DNA from: Incurvaria masculella
Taxonomy: Eukaryota > Arthropoda > Insecta > Lepidoptera > Incurvariidae
DNA: 64,000 bases
Direction: 5' to 3'
Assembly: GCA_946894095.1 (NCBI GenBank)
Contig: OX335644.1
Location: forward strand, 10,273,595-10,337,594
Shown in pieces: positions 35,601 to 47,600 of the stretch. The stretch's first letter is position 1. Each line of letters starts with the position of its first letter. Both the position numbers and the translations under genes were made by a program. The notes beneath the pieces are model-generated. The model was not told the DNA's origin, searched no databases, and was given only the letters and a program-made list of their open reading frames with translations.

Positions 35601-38600
35601 CAAAAGGTAACAGAGCGCTTATTTCATTGCTTAGATATGAAAATATTTTTCGACGTTAATCATTTAACAGATTTGGTTCGATTGAGGCCAATACAATTTG
35701 GTCATCAAAATCATCAGTTTAATTAGCATGGCATCAGTTGAATGGCTCGGTAGACTGCTCACCAGATAGTAATTGCTAGACTATAAATAGTTAGATAGAA
35801 AACATAGATGAAGTAATGATAGTACCAACGCCGCGCCGGGTAAAGGGCGAAAATAGAGTGACACTTTTGAAAATCTCTATAGTGTTGTAATCTGATGTAC
35901 TTAATCTAATTTATCTAGCTCTAATTAAAAAACATCCACGCACAAAAAACGTACACAAAAAATACCCTGATATATATATAGCCTCTCTCCTGCAACCACA
36001 AAATACATTACATAGGTTGACCTATAATATTTTACGTACATGCCTACAACCTCGTTGCCTACAATGGACAGTACAGTATACAAACTAAAATAAGTGTGCG
36101 TTCGCCATTATAATTTTCATTCATTATGATGTGGTATGCCAAATGAGGCCTACTACATATAATATAGTTCTTTTGTAGGCTACAATGTACCATCGTATTC
36201 ATTTAAATATAGTAAAATTGTTTAATATGTTTTTTTTACATAATTCCGTTTTCCCGGAGGGGTAGGCAGAGATGATAGAGAGCCATGCGGTACGATCACA
36301 GCACACCTATTTCCTTTCATCTACAAACATACATCTTGTCATACATGCTCTACGAATACGGGTGTTACGTACCAGATCTTTTCGAAGAATTACATCGATT
36401 TCTCGATGTTCTATATAGTTCTCCTAGGCCACCCGGGCACGAAACTTCGGCTCACTTCTGCTCTGTAAATTTGTTTTATTTTTTCGTCATCCGTTCGTTC
36501 CATATGTCTATACCATTATAACATTCCTTTCCTTTGTCTTTGGCATTTTCAGTAGCGTATAATTACCGACGGTGTTGGATAGTTTCCTTGCAGCCGTGAT
36601 GCTGAGTCAGCGCCGGCGGAGCGTCAGGTCGGAGAGGTAGCCCAGGGGGAAGCTCAGCAGGTACATCGCGAGGTAGGGAAGCGCCGTCATCACGCCGATC
36701 TGTGTCATATAATTACCGACGGTGTTGGACAGTTTCCTCGCGGCCGTGATGCTGAGCCAGCGCCGGCGGAGCGTCAGGTCGGAGAGGTAGCCCAGAGGGA
36801 AGCTCAGCAGGTACATCGCGAGGTAGGGAAGCGCCGTCATCACGCCGATCTGTGTCATATAATTAGCGACGGTGTTGGACAGTTTCCTGGCGGCCATGAT
36901 GCTGAGCCAGCGCCGGCGGAGCGTCAGGTCGGAGAGGTAGCCCAGGGGCAAGCTCAGCAGGTACATCGCGATGTAGGGAAGCGCTGTCATCACGCCGTTC
37001 TGTGTCATATAATTACCGACGGTGTTGGACAGTTTCCTCGCGGCCGTGATGCTGAGCCAGCGCCGGCGGAGCGTCAGGTCGGAGAGGTAGCCCAGAGGGA
37101 AGCTCAGCAGGTACATCGCGAGGTAGGGAAGCGCCGTCATCACGCTGTTCTGTGCCATATAATTACCGACGGTGTTGGACAGTTTCCTCGCGGCCGTGAT
37201 GCTGAGCCAGCGCCGGCGGAGGGTCAGGTCGGAGAGGTAGCCCAGGGGCAAGCTCAGCAGGTACATCGCGATGTAGGGAAGCGCTGTCATCACGCCGTTC
37301 TGTGTCATATAATTACCGACGGTGTTGGACAGTTTCCTCGCGGCCGTGATGCTGAGCCAGCGCCGGCGGAGCGTCAGGTCGGAGAGGTAGCCCAGAGGGA
37401 AGCTCAGCAGGTACATCGCGAGGTAGGGAAGCGCCGTCATCACACCGATCTGTGTCATATAATTACCGACGGTTTTGGACAGTTTCCTCGCGGCCGTGAT
37501 GCTGAGCCAGCGCCGGCGGAGCGTCAGGTCGGAGAGGTAGCCCAGAGGGAAGCTCAGCAGGTACATCGCGAGGTAGGGAAGCGCCGTCATCACGCTGTTC
37601 TGTGCCATATAATTACCGACGGTGTTGGACAGTTTCCTCGCGGCCGTGATGCTGAGCCAGCGCCGGCGGAGCGTCAGGTCGGAGAGGTAGCCCAGATGGA
37701 AGCTCAGCAGGTACATCGCGAGGTAGGGAAGCGCCGTCATCACGCCGATCTGTGTCATATAATTACCGACGGTGTTGGACAGTTTCCTCGCGGCCGTGAT
37801 GCTGAGCCAGCGCCGGCGGAGCGTCAGTTCGGAGAGGTAGCCCAGAGGGAAGCTCAGCAGGTACATCGCGAGGTAGGGAAGCGCCGTCATCACGCTGTTC
37901 TGTGCCATATAATTACCGACGGTGTTGGACAGTTTCCTCGCGGCCGTGATGCTGAGCCAGCGCCGGCGGAGGGTCAGGTCGGAGAGGTAGCCCAGGGGCA
38001 AGCTCAGCAGGTACATCGCGATGTAGGGAAGCGCTGTCATCACGCCGTTCTGTGTCATATAATTACCGACGGTGTTGGACAGTTTCCTCGCGGCCGTGAT
38101 GCTGAGCCAGCGCCGGCGGAGGGTCAGGTCGGAGAGGTAGCCCAAGGGGAAGCTCAGCAGATACATCGCGAGGTAGGGAAGCGCCGTCATCACGCCGTTC
38201 TGTGACATACAAATTCGGTATCATTATCTATCAACGAGTAACGATTCAATCATTATGAATGCGACGGAAAGCCTCGCTAACAGAAAAAAATATTCTATTG
38301 TCATCACATCATCACCATACTAGATACAAAATTGACAAATAGACAAATCTTACTTTTTCCGTTTCATTTTCATGATTCCTCTTGACGAATCAAGATTAGT
38401 TGATTCGACGTATTTTTAAAGGAATGAATCACTTTAATCTAGGAAGGTAATTATATTTGTGTGAATAAAGCACACATCTGTAAAACAATAAAATATTTTT
38501 TATATTTCCATTGAGAAATATATTTGTCATTTATACAACGATTATTGTAGTTTTGTCTTATTGTTGCAGATCAATATTTTTAATTTCCTATGTTAGATTA

Positions 38601-41600
38601 GGGAATCAACTTAACCTTTAATAATGTAATTATAAATTAAATATTTTCATGACATTATTATTTCACCATTCAACCTTTGATAAATACAGTTTAGGTGAGA
38701 ACAGCAATATATTTACAACAACGAATTGAACTCTCTAAAAAATATCTCAAAAAATATCACTTTGCTATCAGTATTATTATCCCAGTGATGTCTCATCTTA
38801 CAACTTTGCCTTTTTTATAGAATGAGAGCTAAGGGTGCTTTCAGAGACGTTGTAATCCAAAGAGACAAATGCAAATATAACTTTGACATTCTTATCTTAT
38901 GCATTGCTTCTGCAATTTAAGACATACAATTATCTACTAACAAAGACAAAAATTTTATTTTGTTCAAATATGTCTGGTATTTTTTAAATATGATTGATGG
39001 TCGATATTTTGAAAAACTTTAATTTTTATTTTCATCCAAGCTTGTTCACGGCCCGAGGGCTGTATACACGATAAGATTAAAGAGCAACCAAGAAATCCAG
39101 ATGTCATAATTCACGGTTCATACATTAATTAATCATTAACTAAAAAATATTCTTTAATACAACTGGGCATGGACGAGTACCACATGCAACGGCATTATAT
39201 TATCCCAACACATCGCATTTTTAAAGTAATTCGGTGCCATGCCACGACCGTCCGAGCAAGACTACATTGAACTGAATGCAAAACAGGGACCATTTTTTAT
39301 TGCCGCTGCAACCATCTTTTCATTTCATGTGATGGTACCAACCCGGGAGGGCTTAACCCTACCACCTAGTAGGGAAAGAGGACCTACCGTTTTTACGAAA
39401 AAAATGAAACAGCTCGCATTTGTAACGAAAACGCTAATCCAACTCAGAAAGAGAATGAAAGTGGTACATGAACGGGCCGGGATTTGAACCCATGACCTCT
39501 GGCATCTATTTTGGTAATTTTCTTTATATTTTCTTTAAAAAAAAATATAGATTCCATTGGACATGCATTAGGCCTATTCTTCTACAGTCACTTCCTGCCG
39601 TAATTCAATATATAAACCTGTATTGCAAACATTTACTGACTAGAATCATTAAACGTATTGCCCTCGTCATCGAAGCCGTATAACACAATAAAGCCAGCAG
39701 AATGTCCGGGACGTATTGTGTCCTACCTCCTCCAAGCGCCAGCGGCTGCGCGGAAACCGAATCCGATATAGTTTTGGTTCTGAGCAGCCGTTTGCGAGTG
39801 GAGGGAACCAGCCAACGTTCACCTCGATAATTCTACTACCCAGTAAAATCAATTTTTCTGAAATCATTCATAAAAGAAATTTTTATGATTCTTACTTTTT
39901 ACTAAACCAATTGATATAAGAACTACATCACGTGCTCTCATCTCCTTTCATAAAACATGCCGCCGTGTCGGCACGAGCACTCAGCAAAGTGAAAAATACT
40001 GAATAATATAAAAATAGAAGGCAATAATATCCACCTGACTTCAACGTACATAAGTATTTTATTTGTGTGACTTCACGGGTAGCGAACAACTCGTCTTCAG
40101 TGAACAATCAAATATGTCACAATATCTCCTTTATTGAGAAACCAAATTGATATAGCGAAAATAAAATAATTAATTTCTAAAAAATTGGAAGTTCCCACCC
40201 ATAGACTTAGTAAGAGTACCTCTAAATTTGAGTTAAAAATATTAAAACGAAGTACAGTAATTAATTGATTGAGCAGGACACACATTGTTACACATTTTAT
40301 ATCTTACAACATACAAAATAAAAAAATGTGTAACAGATCAAAGCATGAAATTATATTTTTTCAAAGCGCTCTCATTTTTATTTTAATGTTTCTCGAACGA
40401 ACTTCTCAACAATTGAGTTATGGAAAAATAAAGAGTTAAGGATAATTTTGAAAAAAAAAAGGATCGACGTGACCAAACCCTAATGATATGAATTTAACGG
40501 TTCTTTAAAAAACTGTGAGAGCAGGATCGAGGACGTATACGCGTCTCCGGGGAGACAGACACACAAACTTCTTCAAGAATCGTCGTCATGGCAGCTGGCA
40601 AATTTCATAGACGGTCAAAAAAACTAAACGGACCATCCCGTGCTCTGTGCTGACCACGGAGTAAGAAAGGGCGAGAATGGCGACAAACGTACCCACGTAT
40701 CATTTACTGATGGTGGTAAGTGTGCCCGAATCCGTGCAGTTGTTACGTGTCGTTGGAACTCGAGAACATCAGGAGTGAGCGAATGCGTAAGCAAACTGAC
40801 TGTCCGGCTCTACCATCAGTGTATGTATTTTCACTAAGAAGTGGCTACGCTGCCGCTCTTATATTAATAAAACGTGTTTTATTCAAATCGTGCAGCACAA
40901 AATAACATAGATGAAATTATAGCTGAACTATTACATAAATAGTTAATGTTTGTTTGTTTGTAGGGGGGTAATCTTTAAAACTAAGAAAGCGGTCTTCAAT
41001 ATTATTTCACCTGTGGGAAGCTTCATTATCTAGCATAGGATATATTATATTTTAATATTCTTTCTGCCTACAGAATAAATATCAAAAATATAGTATAAAT
41101 CGTTTTCTGTCGATTTTAATATTCATACGTTTTCTGTTTAGGTATATGAATGAGTATCTGTCACAACTCCCGTCTTTCCTTGCTAGATGGTGCTGACCGC
41201 TTTCGAGAAACGTCAAATAAATCCAGAACAAAAGACGTACGGCCTGTATCTCGACCCCGAGGACGAGCTTCATGTAGGAGGGCATCTCCGTGAGCAGCGT
41301 CCAGAAGCCCCAGTTCTGTCCGCAGTGCGCGACGATCAGCGACCAGAACGGCAGCGACGTGAAGATCGCGCCCCACGGCGTGGAATATTTCTGAAACAAT
41401 TACACGACGTGCAACATATCCACAAAGTCAATTTCTAAGCACGCAGCAAGCTATCCGTTTTCGAAGAAATATTTTTGAATTTTTATCTCTGGATGATTCA
41501 AATAATTTAGAGCCTAAAATATTTACCAAATTGTGGGGTTCCTTGCCCCAAGAACCTAAGGTCTCGACAGGAAAAGCAATACATTCTTAGATTAGCCTTA

Positions 41601-44600
41601 TTGTTGAGTACTTCAGGTGTTTTTTAGCGAGCCGCCCATTTGGACAGCCATCCGAGATGTGGCGGAAACATGTGAGGAAGCCAATGTATCCACAAATGTG
41701 GCGTTCCACATCATTGCCTTACCTTTCGACCATGGAATCTGACCTTATACCGTCATCTCTGTTAAGCCACATTAGTTCGAGTATAGAAGGAATGTTGATC
41801 GAGCTCAGGGCTCCTTTAATAATATTGTTGAGCTCAGAATGACGAGAGAACGTACCGGCACATTGACAACAACTAAGACCATGACACCATTTGGCATCGA
41901 CTTCGATTCCTCAAATACATGCGTGGGGTTGGCACCTAAGCGGTTGTTTTTTTTTTTTTACAAGAAACCCTCCGCACACTTTAGCCTCATTGACATAGAC
42001 AAGCGATGTCCGTCCCTCGCCAATGTGTGCTTGGGGGTGGCGGGTATGACGACGTAGGGTCCACCATAGCAGCGATACCATACCAAGCTAGCTGAAGATG
42101 GAGGACTAGCTCCAACTGATCGCGTATAGGACCCCGTGGCCATAAACTTGATCTAAAGTGATATCTTGGCTCACCTTTGCCCCACCGACATGGCCGAGCT
42201 TGGTCTGTATGTAAGCTCGCTTCTTCGCCGATATGTACTTGGAGGTGGCGGGTAAATCGGCGCCGAGCCATATGTACAGCACGCACCAGAGCAGCGAAGG
42301 TGTGCCGAGCGAGTAGAAGATGGAGGCCCAACCCTACCTACTTGCGCTCAGGAACCCGGTGGCCATCACCTTGATCTAAAGTGATCTCTTCGCTTACCTT
42401 AGCCCCACCGACATGGCCGAGAGAGGTCTGTATGTAAGCTCGCTCCTTCTCCGATATGTACTTGGAGGTGGCGGGTGAATCGGCGCCGAGCCATATGTAC
42501 AGCACACACCACAGCAGCGAAGCTGTGCCGAGCGAGTAGAAGATGGAGGGCCAACCCCACCTACTCGCGCTCAGGAACCCGGCGGCCATCAGTTCGATCG
42601 CCGTGCCGAGCTGCCCACCTGAGAAATCATTGATTGATTGAATGCATTTATTAAAAAACAATTAAGAACTTCGCAAATGCGGTGGTCAACTTAGGGTAGA
42701 TATAAGGTAATAGGTGATATTGTTTGTCTGTAAATGTTTCGTCAGTTGTTCCTAGAAAATCCAGACCTTGTAGACCCTTCTACTCCGAATGTTAGAAGGA
42801 GCTGCATAATGGTATTCCTCTGCCTTCATTATATCAATGTCAGATAATGCAATAGTGCGATGTCCACATTGTACCTACCTATCAGAACCCAGTTAAGGAT
42901 ATCCTTTATCTATGGGGTGGTAAAATATGACACGCACTTTCGGTCCAGCTATTTTTCCATTGTGTGAACCCTGGCCAGCCGGCATGGGTTTCGCAGCCCC
43001 CGAGAAAGTTCGAAAGTCCATCTTAGATGAGGTCATGGCTTACGCCGTAATACGGTGCGCTTCACAAAGTTTCCTACTTACTTTCTTTCCCTTATTGATA
43101 AAATATAGGAAGTTAAAGACCAGATTGATTGACTGGATAAATTAAGCATGAGAGCATTTCGCTGACGACGGAAACAGAGTAATGTTAGCTTTAAAAATGA
43201 TGCAGACGTGTTTGAATGTAAACATTCAATCAGGCAGCCTCAGTCCAGTGGAATGGACTGGAGTCAGTTCACGATATAGCATCGGCCGAGTTGCATCTTC
43301 TGTGACATGTGAATTAATCTGGAATAAATATCCGTAACGAGACGATTGTGTTTATAATTCTAATAGTAAGTACAAAATAAATAACGAGAGGTAAATGACG
43401 GAAATGCAACATTGTTTTCGTTACAATACCAACCCAGGATTCGGGCTGTTCATAAACGAATATGACACCTACCTCCATATATGATGGTAGTGAGGCGACT
43501 TTTCTCTTCGAGGGGGGCCCACTGGCCCAGCAGGCTGTGCACGCAGGGAAGCAATACCCCCTGGGTGAGACCCTGTAGGACTCGGCACGCGCACACCGCT
43601 TGCCAGCCTCCCTGCACTCAAGAACACGTTCATTCGTTTATTTTTCAGGCGTACACTTACTCTTGGATATATCACTATTTTTAAACAAACCACCAATGGC
43701 ATACAAATAGGAAATGTTTCTCCGACTTCATGAGCTAAGAGCATGTTGTACTTGTTTGGAAGGAGGAACATATTTTTTATGGAATTGGTCAAATATTGTT
43801 AACACTAGTATGGCCCTAGCTCAGGGGCGCAGAGAATTACTTTCCATGCCACGGATCATTTAATCTAAAGTTAGATCCCCGCTTCGTTCGTACACAACTT
43901 TCTTTTCCTTTTTTAGTTGGATAAGTTGGAATGTGCATTTCACCTCCAATTCGGTATCCATGTGAAAATATTGGTCCTCTTTCTCTACTAGGCAAGATTA
44001 CGCCGGCCCGGGTTGGCACCATCGCATGTGAAAATGTCGAAGCGGCATTGAAACTGTTTTCGAGTTTTGGATCCAATTCAAGGTAGCCGTGCTCATAAAG
44101 GGAAGGTTATGGCATGCACCTAATTTCTCCGAGAATGCGGTGTGTTGGCCTAATAACAGACGGTGGTTGTGGTCAGCGAGAATGGAAGGTCCTTTCATGT
44201 TCGCTGGGCGTGGTATTAGCTATCCATGTCCAGTTACATAAAAAAACACCTCCTATCATGATATTAGGCTAACATTCCGCATGGGTATAGCAGGCGCAAA
44301 TCTTTAATGCCGCTCTTTCGTTGTGTTCGCGCATGTGTATAGTCAAGATTAAATGTTCAATTTAATTTTGTTTAAGAAAATGGTATTCACGCACATGAAC
44401 ACGAGTGCTATTTGCAGAATTCACCGGAAAGCAAGGATACATCATTTAAGAAAAGAAAAAAATAATTAATTTAAAAATAGAGGAATACCCGCCATTGCCG
44501 AAAGGTTTGCATGCTTGTTAATTTTCAGCCTTATAATGTGCTTATAACGTACTTATTTTTACAGCTATCTTTCTTTGATAAATGTGTGCTTGCTGCAGGG

Positions 44601-47600
44601 TTGATTTTACAAATATAAATCATTTCACTTTAATTAACTTAAATGCGAATAATATAAGAAAATATATTGTTTTATAAATGAGAAATCCTCTTTGCATGGG
44701 ACTTTAGGGCTGATTTGTTTTGTTCATCAATTAAATCCTTTGATTAGTAATTAATACGAATTGTTTTGTAGTTCTCACTTGGACGAGTTATTTTTTATAT
44801 TAGAACTAAAAAAATATTACATACTAGGTTTACTTCACAAACTAACACTTCATAACTGTAGGTACCGAAAGTATTATAGAAAGCACAAAAACCACCACCT
44901 AACTAAATCTCTGAGCGTACAAGCGCTCGTTGCAGAGCGGGGATTGCGGGGTTAGTTACGGGGAAGGCGCGGGCGCAAACAAGCGGTTGCTAAGGTAACG
45001 AGGTGGCGTGGGGGTGAGCGCGTCATTTCTCCCGCCCCGCGCCCCGCACGCTCACCGAGCTGACCTAAAATTCGACTACTGCGCAGGTACATACAGCGGC
45101 ATTTAAGTTTTGCGCGTACTATACCAGACGTCAGGACCTTCGTTATAATGCACGGTGTTTGGGCCACTTAAAAATCTTTCTCACATTTTAAAAAAAGGCA
45201 TTCCAATTGAATGGAAACGCTTCAGCATGCATGGTCTTAAATATTTTTGACCCACCGGATGCATGTGACAGTTACCAAAAAGGTTAAGCAGCGCGCGAAT
45301 ACAGCTCGCTGCCAGTGTGCTTCTTGTTCCGTTTGAACCGCGAGACGCGCAACATGTTTTCGAGTGAACGCATTCTTCAAACATTATTGTTTTGGACGTT
45401 TTTTGCCTCCTAGGAGTGTTATATGACCTCTCAATAACGAACTATTGGAACGATCTAGTGAACCTGTGCTAAAGACATTGGATTGCAGTGCGCGAACCAC
45501 CACGCTGGTGTGTTCGCCCATATTCATGAGAACCCAAGGTGCTGAGCACACCAAGGTGCTGAGAACTGATGCCATCAACCTGTGAGTGTTTTCCAACGAT
45601 TTATTTTGGTTTGTTGTATTTTTGAGAGTGTCGAAGACTAGAAGTGGTTCTGTTTCATCCCGCCGTTCTATCTATTTGCATTATAATAATTTACGCAACA
45701 ACCGCATTTCTTAGAGTCCTCTGTGGCTTTACACCCCAAAATGGTCCTATCCCACCTGGATGAAATCTTAATCAACCTATGGATAGTAAAATTATTCGTA
45801 GTTTGCATGCTTCATTCCCGCTGTAACCTAGTTAGGTTATAAATTTTACTACCTATTTTTATTCGTCTGCTTGTACGTTTGATTGTACCATGTCGTTCAA
45901 TCTAAATTTCGTATCGATTAAACTGTGTAACCTAAACGGTTAAGAAAGATATAATTCATTAAATCCAGCAAAAACAATTTAACAAACCTAATATTTATTT
46001 TATACAGATATCGCTTCTGGAAACATTACTATTACGTTCATTTTCGCTTGCGCGCCGATCAGTGTTTCAGATTAATGTCGAGTTCACCTCGTACTCGAGT
46101 TGTGTCTACCTACATGTTGCATATTATTTGCTATATAATTTCACCGCCTATTATTGCATTTGCTATTATGATATTTTTGCCGCTCGCAATTAATCGTTAA
46201 CGGATCGGCATTTATTTTATTTAATTTCTTCTGCTATATTTATTTTTATAAATCCGCTATGGGTAAAGATAAGGAGAGGTTGCTCCTCCCAAGTCGAGAT
46301 TATTAGAAGCCCGCATTCAAAAATTTTTCAACTGCTTGCAAAATACATACGATGCATCCCGCAATATATCCTCACAGTAATTGCAGAACCGGTTTCTCAG
46401 TACTGCGTGTAATATTGAACAGCTGAGATCTGATTATTTAAAGTCAGTTGATGAATTTAAATTGGAAAAAATGCAATATGAATATGAAAAATGAATTTGA
46501 TCCGGATTATAATGCCTTTATTGCTTTCGAAGATGTTTATTCTGCTATTACAAGAACAGACGGCAGCTCGCCCGGACGGCGAGCGGCCGCGCCCCATCGT
46601 CGCGCGTTTCACGCGCCGCGCCGTCAAAGGCGAGGGGCTGCAGGCAGCGCGGGTGCGTCGCGGGCTCAGCTCCGCGGACATCGTCGCCGGAACGCCGAGG
46701 AAGGTTTTCGTGAACGAGAACCTGACCTATGGAAACCGACAGTTGTTTCGTGCCACCCGCGTCGCCGCCAAGGAACGCGGCTTCAAGTACGCCTGGACCA
46801 GAGACGGCCGGATCCTCGTGCGACGCAGTGAAGGCGCCCGGGTGCTCCGCATCCGCTCACAGGCCGACCTCGCACAGCTCGACGGCGCGCCAACCTCTCC
46901 GCCGCCCGCAGGACGCGACAGAGCGGCAGCTCCGGCCGCCGCCGCCTCCGCCGCCGCCGCCTCCGATGGAGATAAAGCTTGAAGGATCGATGCATGCAAC
47001 TAATATAAATCTAGTGTTGATACTATCCGGGTTTGCATACTTGATTTTTTATTTAAAAACTCTAACAAACTTTATTTTAATTACTTATAGTTACTTGTTC
47101 ATTACCATTTCTTTACATCATTACCACATACCAAACTACTTTTGCCGCATTTCACCTGACATCAGACTGTTGATTCAATGCATCAATAAGGAAACAATGT
47201 TTTTATTTTTATTGAAAGCACGGATGAAAGTGTTATATGTAAATCGTTACACTCAAGGTTACACTCATGGATGACATTGAGCCTGACTGTTTAAACGAAA
47301 TAGTAGACTGTATCGACTCGTGGACTGACACTTTAACTATTACTGACAATGGGCATCTTACCATCATTCATTTAAACATTCGTTCAATTAGGCGAAACTT
47401 CAAGGAATTGGCTATGACTTTACAGAACTCATTACCAACAATATCAATGATTATTTTGTCTGAAGTAAATATAAGACAAGATGAAGTTGATTTCTTTAAT
47501 ATTGATGGATTTCCCAATAAATACCACCATCTAAGGGCTTCAGGACGAGGTGGCGGGATCATTATTCTAACTAAGGAGGAGTTGCCGTGCGTGGCCTGTG

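Larger units (their letters stand above)
36567..38199 (-). repeat. Eleven-copy tandem array of gene C exon 7 (TM8 exon), 150-bp period
   Basis: Copy high ends fall at 38199, 38049, 37899, 37749, 37599, 37449, 37299, 37149, 36999, 36849 and 36699; each copy is 133 nt. Adjacent copies are separated by 17 bp reading GTAATTATATG[A/G]CACAG in the gene sense. Because 150 is a multiple of three and no stop occurs, copies 1-10 form one continuous reading frame (38208 down to 36607) of repeated 50-residue blocks around TALPYLAMYLLSFPLGYLSD, one transmembrane helix each. Copies fall into types by the start of the block (NG, NS or IG) and by PYL/PYI and SFP/SLP, in the order NG-L, NG-I, NS, IG, NS, IG, NG-I, NS, NG-I, IG, IG. 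Single substitutions mark copy 3 (D to E), 4 (P to H), 5 (N to K) and 9 (T to M). The near identity of copies points to recent unequal exchange. Genes A and B carry a single 133-nt copy. Confidence 0.95.

Noticed and set aside
36567..38199. CRISPR-like or satellite array
   Set aside because: Units are 133-bp coding exons with splice-site spacers; there are no variable spacers and the genome is eukaryotic.
37696..38205. Long open frame on the plus strand inside the 150-bp array
   Set aside because: It is the antisense shadow of the exon-7 copies; the repeat period keeps all frames of a unit open or closed together. The minus frame matches genes A and B.
36607..38208. The 533-codon frame as an independent single-exon gene of repeated membrane segments
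   Set aside because: It begins at an intron acceptor, each unit equals exon 7 of the paralogues, and it lies in order between exons 6 and 8 of gene C.
46729..47274. 181-codon plus-strand frame beside LINE ORF2
   Set aside because: It overlaps the ORF1 C-terminal domain in another frame and contains a proline run caused by GC-rich repeats; the 46491 frame carries the family motifs.
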